Source: CALJFL01 sp039964455
GTDB lineage: Bacteria > Pseudomonadota > Gammaproteobacteria > Pseudomonadales > Halieaceae
Assembly: GCA_039964455.1 (NCBI GenBank)
Contig: JBDVXK010000010.1
Location: 124,001-188,000, forward strand
Direction: 5' to 3'
DNA length: 64,000 nt
The first letter of the stretch is position 1, and each line of letters begins with the position of its first letter. Below, one piece after another: positions 17,112 through 27,005 of the stretch. The notes beneath the pieces were generated by a model. That model worked only from the letters and a program-made list of their open reading frames with translations, was not told the DNA's origin and ran no database searches. Position numbers and translations under genes: made by a program.

Positions 17112-17963
17112 CTAAAGTTTTGCCTGTAGTGCCGCTATGCGTTGCTCCAGCGGCGGATGACTCATGAACAGTGCCGCCATCGCACGCTTGCCATTGATGC
17201 CGAAAGCAACAAGCTGACCATCCAGATGACTTTCCTGGCTATCTCCCTGCAAGCGCTGTAATGCTGCGATCATCTTCTGGGTGCCCGCAAGACTGGCTCC
17301 ACCCTCGTCTGCACGATATTCGCGTCGGCGTGAGAACCACATAACGATAACGCTGGCGAGAATACCGAAGACAAACTGAAAGAACATGACCGTCATAAAG
17401 TACATGAACTGATTATTATTCCCTCGACTCAGGGCGCTGGCCACCACCCGGGCAAAGAAAAATACAAAGGTATTAACAACGCCCTGAATCAGCGCCAGTG
17501 TAACCATGTCGCCATTGGCTACATGGCTTACTTCATGTGCAAGCACAGCCTCTGCCTCTTCCGGCGTCATGCTACGCAGTAATCCTGTGCTGACTGCCAC
17601 TAGCGCGCTGTTTTTGTTCATGCCTGTCGCGAATGCATTCACCTCCGGCGAGTCCCATATAGCGACCTCGGGCATGCCGATACCGGCCTCAGCGGCTTGC
17701 TGTTTGACAGTGTCCACAAGCCACGACTCTTGTTGGTTGGTGGGTTGCTCAATAACGCGAGCGCCCACACTGCGCTTGGCTATCCATTTCGACATAGCCA
17801 ACGAAATAAAGGACCCGCCCATACCGAATACGGCGCTGAAAAGAAGTAGTCCGGCATTACTCTGGCTATCAATACCCAGTAACGGCATCAATATACTCAG
17901 TGCAACTCCCAGCACTATCAGTATTGCAAAGTTAGTCGCGAGAAATAGAAAAACTCTCTTCAT
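17112..17963 (-). CDS. htpX: protease HtpX
   Basis: A membrane zinc metalloprotease of 283 residues, almost identical in plan to HtpX. It begins MKRVFLFLATNFAILIVLGV (first membrane helix) and has a second helix at about 35-55. The zinc motif HEVSH lies in EAVLAHEVSHVANGD, and a third hydrophobic region follows. The third zinc ligand is in the RREYRADEGGASL segment. HtpX works with FtsH in quality control of misfolded inner-membrane proteins. No adjacent co-oriented partner is evident; the phosphatase gene downstream is separated by 45 bp. Confidence 0.97.
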   Translation of the reverse strand: MKRVFLFLATNFAILIVLGVALSILMPLLGIDSQSNAGLLLFSAVFGMGGSFISLAMSKWIAKRSVGARVIEQPTNQQESWLVDTVKQQAAEAGIGMPEVAIWDSPEVNAFATGMNKNSALVAVSTGLLRSMTPEEAEAVLAHEVSHVANGDMVTLALIQGVVNTFVFFFARVVASALSRGNNNQFMYFMTVMFFQFVFGILASVIVMWFSRRREYRADEGGASLAGTQKMIAALQRLQGDSQESHLDGQLVAFGINGKRAMAALFMSHPPLEQRIAALQAKL

Positions 17964-18084
17964 GATCTTTAAGCTCTCGTGTCGCCTTGTTGGCGGTTCA
18001 TTACTACTTTATATAGTTACGAAACTGGCATTTTAAAGGATCAGGCTTCAGTTTTGTGAAACTGCTGTGTGTCGCAGCCGTTGG

Positions 18085-19209
18085 TCACTCATGATCCGGC
18101 ACGATAAGTACCTTGCCATTTCTGCCTCGCTCTCCGGCGCGCGTTACGGCCTGCTTTATTTCACTTACGCTAAAGCGCGAATCAATATTGGCTTTTAACT
18201 GACCGCTGGCAATGCGCGGAACTACCCTGCCCAGAGCCGCCTGTTTTTCCTGTAGCGAGGACGTTTCAAACCACTTGGATAGCCAGAAACCACGTATGGT
18301 CAGGTCGTTGAAAATTGACAGTGCGGGGTTAAAGGTAGCGGGCTGACCTGACATTACGCCATAGGTGACCAGTGTGCCTTCCTTGGCCAGGCTGGTGGCC
18401 AGCCGCGAAAAAGTCTCTCCACCTACGGCGTCCACTGCCAGCACCACTGGCTGCTGTTCTGTTGCAATGGCTATGCGTTCGGCAAGGTCCGGGCCATCAA
18501 TCAATACTACCGTCGCGCCTTTCGCCATTAAATCTTCGGCTAGCCCCTCCCGACGCACCACGTTGACAGTTTTTATACCGCGCACCTTGGCGAGCTGTAC
18601 TAGATAGCCACCAACCGCAGAGTTTGCCGCGCTTTGTACTATCCAGTCGCCCTCATTAAGCTCTACAAAGTTGCTTAGCATCAGGTGGGCGGTCAACGGA
18701 TTAATCACGGTCATTGATAACTGTTCAATCAACCGGGGATCCTCAACTTCAAGTCCTGGCAATGGAATGAAGGCCTTGGCTGGTGCCACGATTTCATCGC
18801 GCCAGGTACCACCGACTGTGAGGAGTACGAGGTCGCCCACTGAAATGATCGACACATCTGATGAAACTTCGGTCACCCGACCAATACCTTCGCTACCGGG
18901 GGTAGAAGGCAGCTTTGCGGCGGTGCCATAGTTACCCGATATTTGTAACAGGTTGGAGGGATGAATAGGCGAAGCCAGTACGTCTACCCTGATCTCCCCT
19001 GGCTGCAGTGCTTGCGGCACAGCGTCTTTCACCTCTAGCACTTCGGCGGGATCACCGACCTGACTAAATTCTACGTATTTGTTGCCAGAATCCTCGGCGG
19101 CTGCGGAAGCAGCATAAAAACTGCTGGTGATAACCGCCATCGTGAATGCCAGCGCAAGTGCTGGCAATTTGAAGGTAGCGGATTTTCCTTCGGGATAGCT
19201 GTGTCGCAT
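18085..19209 (-). CDS. exported MDR/quinone-oxidoreductase family protein
   Basis: A 374-residue medium-chain dehydrogenase/reductase of the zinc-independent enoyl reductase / quinone oxidoreductase group. The GroES-like domain includes LQPGEIRVDVLASPIHPSN and a GSEGIGRVTEV segment. The Rossmann domain has VQSAANSAVGGYLVQLAK and VDAVGGETF. Oddly, the N-terminus carries a Sec-like signal: positively charged start, hydrophobic residues ~15-33, then ASAAAEDS. There is no twin-arginine motif. An NAD(P)H enzyme would lack cofactor in the periplasm, so the export signal is unexpected; the signal could be uncleaved or the enzyme repurposed. Confidence 0.85.
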   Translation of the reverse strand: MRHSYPEGKSATFKLPALALAFTMAVITSSFYAASAAAEDSGNKYVEFSQVGDPAEVLEVKDAVPQALQPGEIRVDVLASPIHPSNLLQISGNYGTAAKLPSTPGSEGIGRVTEVSSDVSIISVGDLVLLTVGGTWRDEIVAPAKAFIPLPGLEVEDPRLIEQLSMTVINPLTAHLMLSNFVELNEGDWIVQSAANSAVGGYLVQLAKVRGIKTVNVVRREGLAEDLMAKGATVVLIDGPDLAERIAIATEQQPVVLAVDAVGGETFSRLATSLAKEGTLVTYGVMSGQPATFNPALSIFNDLTIRGFWLSKWFETSSLQEKQAALGRVVPRIASGQLKANIDSRFSVSEIKQAVTRAGERGRNGKVLIVPDHE

Positions 19210-19298
19210 GTCGACTGCCTCTGGGTAAGCGCGAGTTCAAGGGCAGTCAAGGTACCCTATTTTACCGGTGAAGGTTAGCACTGAAGCAGATTGATAAG

Positions 19299-19317
19299 GC
19301 CCAGCGACTGGCTGGGC
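19299..19317 (-). terminator. candidate terminator after TonB receptor gene
   Basis: A perfect 7-bp inverted repeat, GCCCAGC and GCTGGGC with a 5-nt loop, lies 12 bp past the stop codon of the minus-strand TonB receptor gene. On that strand it is followed by CTTATC, a weak T-rich tail. Confidence 0.5.
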
Positions 19318-19329
19318 TATGCGCTTCAA

Positions 19330-21825
19330 TCAGAAGTTGTAGCCCAGCGTAATCCCGTAAGTTCGCGGCTCAAGCAGGAACTGGTTCGATCCCAGCCCTA
19401 CATTCTGATCGCCCAGGTATTGACCGGTTATGTGGTCATCATCCTGAATATTACGAACCCAGGCCTCGCCATACCAGCTGGCGTCGCTGCTCTGTAAGAA
19501 CAGGGTGGCGTTCCAGACATCCCATTCATCCAGTTCGTCGTTCGGCGCATTGAATGCTCGCACATAGAAGGTGTCTTGCCAGTAGTAATTAGTCGATGCG
19601 GTCAACTCCATCCCGTTTGCCAAGGGCCAGATATAGGCAATACCCAGGTTAAAAGAAAACTCGGGGGCGTTGGGCAACTGATTGCCGGAAAGGTCATAGG
19701 GGAGGCCGTCACATGACGGGAGATTATTTACGCAGCCCGGGCCGATGTAAACATTGGCATTCGGTGTAGTAACGATGTTCTCGGTGGTTCCCAGCTTATT
19801 GATATTAGCCGGATCAATGCTTTCAAACTCATCGATCTCCGTATCCAGCCAAGAGAGGTCGGCACTGAAGCGCCAGTGCTCGCTGGGTACCCAGATAAAC
19901 TCGGCCTCGATACCCTGAATAGTCGAGGTATCAACATTCTGGTTGAGTGAGGTCTGGGATACAATCTTGGATACTTGAAGGTCTTCGAAGTCGTAGAAAA
20001 AGTAGGTGAGGTTGGCTTGCAGGCTGTTGTTAAAAAAGCGGGATTTTGCCCCCAACTCGATAGAGTTAATATATTCAGGCTCAAAGGTGGCGTTGTCGGG
20101 GTCGCCACCGAAAGCGGGGTCCAGTAAGGTGGATTCGCTGGAGATGGGATTGAAGCCACCACTTTTATAGCTACGTGCCAGCGTCGCGTAAAGCATGATG
20201 TCATCGCTTAAGTCATAGTTGACGTTCAACTTGCCGGTCAATTCATCCCACTCGCCACCGTAGCTTTGATAGCCGCCGCCCGGCGCTGTCGGGTCATCAA
20301 GAAAGGCGAGGTAAATAGTGCGTTGTTCGGATGTCTTCTCCTCTTCGGTGTAGCGCAGACCGACGGTCACAAGCATTTGTTCAGTAGCCTGCCAATACGC
20401 TTCCCCGAAGATGGCCCAGGTTTCCAGTTCGTAAGTGCGCGTATCATTATCAAAGAGACGCTGAGACGGGTCGATACCAAAGGTCTCACCGTATAACTCC
20501 AGGGCAGCCGAATATACGTTGTAATGGGTTTCACTCTCATTATTCAGCCAGAATCCACCCGCCAGAAAATTCCAGTTCCCGTTATAGTTTGAGGCCAGGC
20601 GTATTTCCTGGCTCCATTGATCACCCTCAGTTGAGGCGCGGTCAGTGTTAAATGCCCTGTCACTGGTATAGCTACCATCATCGCCTAACTGTGTTGTGAC
20701 CTCTACGGGCCATGTCTCGGATGCAACGGTGAAGTCATAATCATTACGTGCGTTTAAGTAAGTATCATGAAAGCCCGTCAAAGAGGTAAGGGTCAGCTTC
20801 TCGAATTCGTGGTTAATTTCCAAGGTAACAATCGTATCCTCGACCTCGTACATAGGCTCAAAGTCCAAATACTGCTTCCGTGGATCAGCATTACTCACGC
20901 TATTGGCGTAGTCGTCTGCTGGGAACGGCAGACCAGTTACGAGGCCGACAAGGCCCGACAAAAAGCCCGTTACAGTGGCTGCGCTATTGGTATTCTCATT
21001 GGCTAGGCCGGTGGGCAAACAGCCCAAGATACCTTCCTTGTCTTTCAGGCATTGTTGGTTGCTACCACGCATGCGGCTGGAGTCTTCTTCAAAGTAATTG
21101 ACCACAAGAGTGGCGTCGGTCTTGTCGCCCCGCCACAAGGTAGATGATCGCAATGCATACATATCGCGGTCATCGATGTCGTTGCCCGTAAACTCATTGT
21201 CTACAAACCCGTCTCGCTTACTGTAGAAGCCGGCGAAGCGTTGGGCCCAGTTGTCGCCCATCGGGAAGTTTATTGCTCCTTTGCCTTTAACTGCGCTGTA
21301 GTCGCCGATAGATAGCTGGATATCACCGCCAAACTCATCGTCTGGCTTGCGGCTGATTACGTTTATTACTCCAGCCGTTGTATTTCGGCCATACAGAGTT
21401 CCCTGTGGCCCACGCAGAATCTCTACTCTCTCGGTATCGAAAAATTCTGTTTCAAATACCCTGGGGCTATTCAGGTATACGCCGTTGAAGTGCACACCGG
21501 TGCCGCTATCAGCAGCTGCGCCCACGGCCAAATTACCAATGCCGCGTATAGACACCTGCGCGGTCGTGAAATTGCCCTTGCTCATCAGCATATTTGGGAC
21601 GTTCATCTGGATATCTAGCGTGTTATTGATCAAGGAGCGCGCCAGTTCTTCTCCGCTGAAAGCGGATATTGCAATAGGAGTGTCCTGTACTGTGCTTGCC
21701 CGCTTTTCAGCAGTGACAATAATTTCCTCCAGCATGCCTGTTTGAGCAAAACTGGATGATGCGACAATAAGGCTGGCTAAATTACAGGCAAAAAAAACCG
21801 AGGCGAAAGTACTCTGCTTAGACAT
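19330..21825 (-). CDS. TonB-dependent outer membrane receptor
   Basis: An 831-residue outer-membrane receptor. The start at ATG 21825 is preferred: GGAG lies 6-9 bp upstream and a good Sec signal (residues 1-27, ending SSSFAQ) follows. A TonB-box-like segment EEIIVTAEKR leads into the plug (VQDTPIAISAFSGEEL, RGPQGTLYGRNTTAGVINVIS). The rest alternates as a 22-strand beta barrel and ends in Phe (YGITLGYNF), the usual outer-membrane sorting signal. The type resembles receptors of sphingomonads and marine gammaproteobacteria for siderophores or complex organics. No siderophore genes are nearby, so the ligand is open. Confidence 0.95.
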   Translation of the reverse strand: MSKQSTFASVFFACNLASLIVASSSFAQTGMLEEIIVTAEKRASTVQDTPIAISAFSGEELARSLINNTLDIQMNVPNMLMSKGNFTTAQVSIRGIGNLAVGAAADSGTGVHFNGVYLNSPRVFETEFFDTERVEILRGPQGTLYGRNTTAGVINVISRKPDDEFGGDIQLSIGDYSAVKGKGAINFPMGDNWAQRFAGFYSKRDGFVDNEFTGNDIDDRDMYALRSSTLWRGDKTDATLVVNYFEEDSSRMRGSNQQCLKDKEGILGCLPTGLANENTNSAATVTGFLSGLVGLVTGLPFPADDYANSVSNADPRKQYLDFEPMYEVEDTIVTLEINHEFEKLTLTSLTGFHDTYLNARNDYDFTVASETWPVEVTTQLGDDGSYTSDRAFNTDRASTEGDQWSQEIRLASNYNGNWNFLAGGFWLNNESETHYNVYSAALELYGETFGIDPSQRLFDNDTRTYELETWAIFGEAYWQATEQMLVTVGLRYTEEEKTSEQRTIYLAFLDDPTAPGGGYQSYGGEWDELTGKLNVNYDLSDDIMLYATLARSYKSGGFNPISSESTLLDPAFGGDPDNATFEPEYINSIELGAKSRFFNNSLQANLTYFFYDFEDLQVSKIVSQTSLNQNVDTSTIQGIEAEFIWVPSEHWRFSADLSWLDTEIDEFESIDPANINKLGTTENIVTTPNANVYIGPGCVNNLPSCDGLPYDLSGNQLPNAPEFSFNLGIAYIWPLANGMELTASTNYYWQDTFYVRAFNAPNDELDEWDVWNATLFLQSSDASWYGEAWVRNIQDDDHITGQYLGDQNVGLGSNQFLLEPRTYGITLGYNF

Positions 21826-22066
21826 ATTAGCTCCATACATTTTATTGTTAGGGATTGAGCTGTTTCCCAATCTAGCCGAGTTTTGAGAAGGTTGCCCGAA
21901 GGTATTTGGCCATATTGACTGTAAACTCGGCTTAGTGCCAAAAATTGAACTGGATAACGTCGGAGGTTTAGCTGTTCGTTTGCCTTTCCGTCCCCGCGAT
22001 AATGGTGATGAGTTGGGGTCTGTGGTAACTTTCGTCACCATTAATAGTGACTCGAAAATCCCAATC

Positions 22067-23296
22067 ATGCTCAAATTCCTCGCCAAAGCCTCAAGCTGCT
22101 TTTTTGCCAGCCTCGTACTCACAGGGTGCTTTCATACTCAGCTGAATGGTTCGGTGGGAGGGGCTAGCGTTACGGTAGCCACTCTTCGCAGCCCCGACCT
22201 GATTTTGGGCACTGCCACCTCATTGCGTCCTGCCGAACTAATTGATCTCTTCGGTGATGAAACCTGGGCTGAGTGGCCATCGTTGGCCCGGATGCTTTTC
22301 GTTGGCATTACCCAGTTTAAGGTAGCTCAGCTAGACTTGGATCCAGATTCTCTTTACGTGGTGACGGCTACCGGTGGTGACGATTATGATCCGGACAGTA
22401 GACTGGCGCTGAGTGAAAACCCCGTTGGTGTGCAAGGGAATTGGCATGTTATTGCCACGGGGCAAAGAATTATAGATGGGAATCTCAAGGTTTCAGCGTT
22501 AACTGAGTCCATATATCGGCAACAATTGCCTATTTTGGCTACGCAAACAGATATTCAGGTTCAGTCTCGCCTAGAGGCCGCGGCAAAATTGCTGGTGGCA
22601 GATGTAGATAACAGCGGTTCGGTAGACTATGACGATGTGCTGCGGTGGAATCGTAGTCTGGACTCAGATTTTTTGCTTGGTAGCGTGCCCGCAGTGGATG
22701 CACTTTCTGATGCGATTACAGCTGGCCAGCCAACCGATATACTGGCCGAATTGGCTAGTGATGTTTTGGGTGGACATCAGGTTGAGCTTTTATTTGATAA
22801 TGGTCAGGTGGTGGTAGAAACCTACAATTGGGAGTCGCCCGTCACAGCGGCAAATTTTCTGGAATATGTTCGCGATCAGTTCTATGACCAGGTGCTGGTG
22901 CACCGTGCAATCAATGACTTTATGGTTCAGGTTGGATTACTGTCGTACGATGGCGCTAACGAAAGCGGCCAAATTAGTTATTCGCTGAAACCATCAGGTA
23001 CGCCAATCATCAATGAATCAAACAATGGCTTGTCGAATGTGCGTGGTGCCCTGGCAATGGCGCGTACCAGTGATCCTAATAGCGCCAGCACTCAGTTTTT
23101 TATTAATCAGGCCAACAATCAATTCCTTGATTTTGGCTCCTCCGGTAACCCGGATGGTTATGCGGTTTTCGCCAGGGTGTTGAGTGGGCTATCTGTCGTT
23201 GATGAAATCGCTGCAGAGCCTACAGTATCTGTGTCTGGTATAGGCTCCGACGTGCCTGCCCGTGGTGTGGTGCTTGAGTCCGCCAAAATACTGTAG
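22067..23296 (+). CDS. lipoprotein with cyclophilin-type PPIase domain
   Basis: A 409-residue lipoprotein. From the ATG at 22067 the signal ends LVLTGCF, a lipobox with Cys22 or so. The middle has an EF-hand or dockerin-like loop DVDNSGSVDYDD (calcium-binding pattern D-x-D-x-S-x-S). The last ~170 residues form a cyclophilin domain: QVVVETYNWESPVTAANFL, FYDQVLVHRAINDFMVQ, and ALAMARTSDPNSASTQFFIN, which includes the catalytic-region QFFI. It should help fold proteins at the envelope. The gene is divergent from the TonB receptor with about 240 bp between starts, so a shared regulatory region is possible. Confidence 0.85.
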   Translation: MLKFLAKASSCFFASLVLTGCFHTQLNGSVGGASVTVATLRSPDLILGTATSLRPAELIDLFGDETWAEWPSLARMLFVGITQFKVAQLDLDPDSLYVVTATGGDDYDPDSRLALSENPVGVQGNWHVIATGQRIIDGNLKVSALTESIYRQQLPILATQTDIQVQSRLEAAAKLLVADVDNSGSVDYDDVLRWNRSLDSDFLLGSVPAVDALSDAITAGQPTDILAELASDVLGGHQVELLFDNGQVVVETYNWESPVTAANFLEYVRDQFYDQVLVHRAINDFMVQVGLLSYDGANESGQISYSLKPSGTPIINESNNGLSNVRGALAMARTSDPNSASTQFFINQANNQFLDFGSSGNPDGYAVFARVLSGLSVVDEIAAEPTVSVSGIGSDVPARGVVLESAKIL

Positions 23297-23328
23297 GTCT
23301 CAACGGTTATGCTTAAGCTGGCAGTTAT

Positions 23329-24897
23329 CTAGGTTGTGGCAGCCATCTCACGTAGCTCGGTTTTGAGAATCTTGCCTATGTGGCTGCGAGGAAGCTCGGG
23401 TATTTGACGTAGCTCTGACAAGCGCTGCGTCTTGCCCAACTCCGCATTGGCTAGGCTCAAAACTTCCTGAAGATCCAGCGCCACGCCCTTTTCAGCGACG
23501 ACGAAGCCCAGTGGTGTCTCTCCCCACTGTCGGGATTCAACACCGATAACAGCCGCATCTGCGATGCCTGGTTGTCGCAATAGTACTTCTTCAAGATCTC
23601 GTGGATAAATGTTGAAGCCGCCTGAGATGATCATGTCTTTGCTGCGGCCCATTAAGGTGATGAAGCCGTCTTCGTCAACGCGGCCTATATCGCCCATGCG
23701 TTGCCAGCGATCACCGTTCTCGTCTATCCAGCTGGCCTCCGCCGTTTTTTCCGGCTGGTTCTGGTAGCCCGACATCATCGTCCTGGAGCGACCCACAAGT
23801 TCGCCCATTTCACCGGCCGGTAGTCGCTTCAGTTGCTCGTCTATGGTGATCACTTCACTGCCACCCCAGGCGACCCCCACGGTGTGCAACTTGTCAGGGT
23901 GCAGATGCGCCAGCAGCAGGCATACAACTCCGCCTTCGGTCATCGAATAGATTTCCATGAGTGCACCGGGCATACGTTTTAATACTTCTGCTTTCAGTTC
24001 AGCTGAGAATGGCGCGCTGGTACAGTTTTTATACTGCAGACTACTCAAATCGTAGGCGTCGAAATTTTCATAATCCATGAGTCGCTGGTATTGCACAGGC
24101 ACCAACATGGTATGCGTCGCTTTGAGCGTTTGCGCCAGCTCCAGCCAGCGTGCGCAATCAAACCTTCGCATCAGCACGGCTGTGCCGCCATAAGCCATGG
24201 TAGCCAAAAACATAGCTAGCGTTGTATTGGAATACATCGGGGTGGATAGGAGGGTTAGCTGGCCAGGCTTTCCATAACCTGAGGCCTCGCCCAGTGCCAT
24301 TTGATACCAGCGCATCTGATGGCTATGAACTATTCCCTTGGGTGTACCGGTGGTGCCGCTGGAATAAATAATGTTGAAGGGGTCGCTGGGACTGACGGGT
24401 CGCTTCGCGGGCTCTGCGCCTTCCGCCGCCATCCAGTCGTTCATCAGCGGCGCATCCTCTGCCGCCTGGTCCATTAGAATGTGTTTCAATGCTGGCAATG
24501 CAATCCCGCTGTCAGCGAGCTCTGCCCTTTTCACACTATCGATGAACAGATGACTGGCGCCACTGTCGGCCATCATCGCAGCCAATTGGGTGGGCGTGGC
24601 TGAGGTGGTTAAAGGAGCCGCACAACCACCCGCGATGATTGCCGCAAGATAGGCCAGGGCATACTGCACAGTGGTGGTACCAAGTATCGATACAGCCTGG
24701 CCCTGCTCAAGTCCATCCGCCTGTAACTGAGCAGCTATACGATTAACCCGTGCTGCCGTTTCCGCCCAGGTGAGTTGTTCGTCGCCTTCACGTAACGCCA
24801 CTCTGTCGGGCTGGTTTACTGAGTGTGCCTTTATGAGTTCGGCAAAGCTGCCGAAATCCTGCTCAAGATAGGTAACCGGATTCAGGGGTTCACTCAT
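23329..24897 (-). CDS. acyl-CoA synthetase / AMP-dependent ligase
   Basis: A 522-residue adenylate-forming enzyme. The P-loop IIYSSGTTGTPKGIVHSH is followed by MTEGG (A5 region) and the GDIGRVDEDGFITLMGRSKDMIISGGFNIYP-type hinge, seen in parts as MGDIGRVDEDGF and SGGFNIYPRDLEE. The C-terminal catalytic Lys motif is PRSHIGKILKTELRE. All core motifs are intact. It activates a carboxylic acid to an acyl-CoA through an acyl-AMP; the acid is unknown. It ends an apparent run with the alpha/beta hydrolase and AraC regulator on the same strand. Confidence 0.95.
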   Translation of the reverse strand: MSEPLNPVTYLEQDFGSFAELIKAHSVNQPDRVALREGDEQLTWAETAARVNRIAAQLQADGLEQGQAVSILGTTTVQYALAYLAAIIAGGCAAPLTTSATPTQLAAMMADSGASHLFIDSVKRAELADSGIALPALKHILMDQAAEDAPLMNDWMAAEGAEPAKRPVSPSDPFNIIYSSGTTGTPKGIVHSHQMRWYQMALGEASGYGKPGQLTLLSTPMYSNTTLAMFLATMAYGGTAVLMRRFDCARWLELAQTLKATHTMLVPVQYQRLMDYENFDAYDLSSLQYKNCTSAPFSAELKAEVLKRMPGALMEIYSMTEGGVVCLLLAHLHPDKLHTVGVAWGGSEVITIDEQLKRLPAGEMGELVGRSRTMMSGYQNQPEKTAEASWIDENGDRWQRMGDIGRVDEDGFITLMGRSKDMIISGGFNIYPRDLEEVLLRQPGIADAAVIGVESRQWGETPLGFVVAEKGVALDLQEVLSLANAELGKTQRLSELRQIPELPRSHIGKILKTELREMAATT

Positions 24898-24953
24898 GCC
24901 AGACTTGCTCCAATTTTTGCTATTTGCGGTAGGCCGCCTGTGCCATCACGGAT

Positions 24954-25907
24954 TTATGCCGCCAGTATGGTTTTAAGTACGCAGGCGAAAGCAATCGGTT
25001 GATCCAGCATCAGGTGGTGTCTGGCATCGGGTATACCAATCATGGGTATATGACTGCCACCACACTCGCGAACGTACTCGGCCGAGTCATCATCGAATAG
25101 AGCGCTTTCCTCACCATAAACAATGATTACTGAGCCCGGTGCATTGGCGATGCGTTTCCCTTGTCCACTTAATCGCTCATGCGGATCAACGCTGCGATCG
25201 AAAACACTGGGATCAAATTTCCACGACCAGCCGCCCTCTACCTGCTTCAGTGAGTGGTATGCCATGTAGTCAAACAAATAGAGTTCATTTACTTTCTGTG
25301 GTGGCGACAAAACAAAACGACCCTTGGCGGTTTCATAGTCCGGGTAAACTCTGTTTGGCCTTTGGGGGTCCTGAGATCCCGGAGGCCCGGCTTCCTTCAT
25401 ATGTGCTTGCAGGCGTTCCGGGCGCAGCGTCATGAGATCGCAAATCACCAGACGTGAAAAATGCGCTTGCCGCTCTTCCATTGCGAGCAGGCCTATACCC
25501 CCGCCATAGGAGTGAGCGACGATAGTCGGCTTTTGGTCGTGCTCAAACAGACCGGTTTCACTCGCAACATCCATGAGTTCCTGTAGGCGTACCTCATCCG
25601 GGTATGTTTCCCGCGCGCCGGAGTCCCCCATCCCCGAAAAGTCGTAGGCTACAACGTGAAACTCATCTGCCAGCAGCGGGGCAATAAATGCGAAACAGCG
25701 GGAGTGCGCAAGAAAGCCATGCAGCAACAATAAGCCGGGTTTGTCGGTATCACCCCAGGAAAAATAATGTATAGGACATCCTTGCGATTCTACCCAGCCT
25801 TCTCTTCTGGGTACGGCCATCGCATCATCAAACCATTTTGGGGTCTCGCAGGAGTCGGCTGGAATTTCGACCGGCAAGGCTGAAGGAACGGCGGTATTGG
25901 TTTCCAT
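24954..25907 (-). CDS. alpha/beta hydrolase
   Basis: A 317-residue alpha/beta-hydrolase fold enzyme. The oxyanion HG motif is LLLLHGFLAHS, the nucleophile elbow is AHSYGGG (GxSxG variant with Ser in S-Y-G-G), and the catalytic His lies in DARHHLMLDQP near the C-terminus. The acid is probably in VYGEESALFDDD. There is no signal peptide. It lies 57 bp upstream of the ligase gene on the same strand, so an ester cleaved here could feed the ligase; this is inference. Confidence 0.9.
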   Translation of the reverse strand: METNTAVPSALPVEIPADSCETPKWFDDAMAVPRREGWVESQGCPIHYFSWGDTDKPGLLLLHGFLAHSRCFAFIAPLLADEFHVVAYDFSGMGDSGARETYPDEVRLQELMDVASETGLFEHDQKPTIVAHSYGGGIGLLAMEERQAHFSRLVICDLMTLRPERLQAHMKEAGPPGSQDPQRPNRVYPDYETAKGRFVLSPPQKVNELYLFDYMAYHSLKQVEGGWSWKFDPSVFDRSVDPHERLSGQGKRIANAPGSVIIVYGEESALFDDDSAEYVRECGGSHIPMIGIPDARHHLMLDQPIAFACVLKTILAA

Positions 25908-25985
25908 AAAACGGGCTCAAAAAATCGAGTCTGGAGTTTACAGTACCCAAACGCAGAGAGGTAGGAGACGGGAGCGTACTGGGTA

Positions 25986-27005
25986 TCAGGGCTTAGGGCT
26001 TGCAATGCTCTGATGGTTTTTTCTGTAACTCCCAGGTGAAACACCCTCCCATGCTCTGAACGCGCGACGGAAATTGCTGGCATCCTCATACCCCAATGCT
26101 GCCGCTATCGCTTCTACACTGATAGCGGATTCGCTGAGATAGCGCTTTGCCCACTCGCTGAGCACCGTATTGCGCAATTCTCTGAAGCTGCCATCCTCGT
26201 CGCTTAGTCTGCGATTGAGTGTGCGGGTGGAGATGTTCAGGTTTTTGGCAGTCGACGCCAGATCAGGCAGGGGTAAAGCCGAAGCGCGCAAGTGTGAGCG
26301 CACATAGCCGATGTAGCCGCCGCCTACCTGTGATCGATATTCTCGCAGCCGTGATTCGAGTGTGAGCTTCGATTGCTGCCACTGCTCATGGTGGAAATAG
26401 GGCGAGGGTCGATCCAGCCAGCGCAGAGGCAGCTCTACTGAGCTGGTGGCCCAGCCAAAGCTAACCGGACTGTGAAAATGATTTCGGTATTTTTGGGCGT
26501 AGGCGGGCTCGCTGAAGTGCATCCGGAATTCCGCGTCATGGATGGGCTCACCGCAAACCATTTCGGCATAAGCCTGCAGCAGTAATGCGCCGCTCTCGGC
26601 ATGGAAACGCTCTACCTCGCCAAGCGAATTGATGAAATGCATCAGCACATTGGCACCCTCGAGATTGGAGCGAAGCTCTACGGCGATTTGTGATGCGTGC
26701 AGCCTTGAGAAACTCTCCAGCGCCTGCAATCCTTCACGTAGTGTAGGCGCCGCCACCGCCGCTATCCCGACGGAGCCCAGCGTCATAACATTGGCTTGCC
26801 GGCCTATGATTAATCCCAGCTCATCCTCCAGTGCAGTTCGACCATTGCTGAGCAGCTGGTTGAAATCGTCCAACCCTATCGCATCGCTGGCCTGCAGCGT
26901 TGCCTCGGTGAGGCTTGTGTTGCTAAAAAGGGGGGCGGTGTCTTCGCCCCTGCGGATGAATTCCTGCAGGATATAGCGAGCGTAGACGGGACTGATGGAT
27001 AACAT
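25986..27005 (-). CDS. AraC family transcriptional regulator
   Basis: A 339-residue regulator. The N-terminal ~190 residues resemble the arabinose-binding-domain-like (ArgR/VirF-type) sensor found in many AraC proteins of lipid and aromatic catabolism. The C-terminal double HTH is clear: LASTAKNLNISTRTLNRRL, then ISVEAIAAALGYEDASNFRRAF and GVSPGSYRK. It is divergent from the fatty acid desaturase (114 bp between starts) and directly upstream of the hydrolase and ligase genes. Control of one or both units is likely. Confidence 0.93.
   Translation of the reverse strand: MLSISPVYARYILQEFIRRGEDTAPLFSNTSLTEATLQASDAIGLDDFNQLLSNGRTALEDELGLIIGRQANVMTLGSVGIAAVAAPTLREGLQALESFSRLHASQIAVELRSNLEGANVLMHFINSLGEVERFHAESGALLLQAYAEMVCGEPIHDAEFRMHFSEPAYAQKYRNHFHSPVSFGWATSSVELPLRWLDRPSPYFHHEQWQQSKLTLESRLREYRSQVGGGYIGYVRSHLRASALPLPDLASTAKNLNISTRTLNRRLSDEDGSFRELRNTVLSEWAKRYLSESAISVEAIAAALGYEDASNFRRAFRAWEGVSPGSYRKNHQSIASPKP

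Noticed and set aside
21826..22122. N-terminal extension of the TonB receptor
   Set aside because: No ribosome site or signal there; the signal peptide begins at the ATG 21825 with GGAG upstream.
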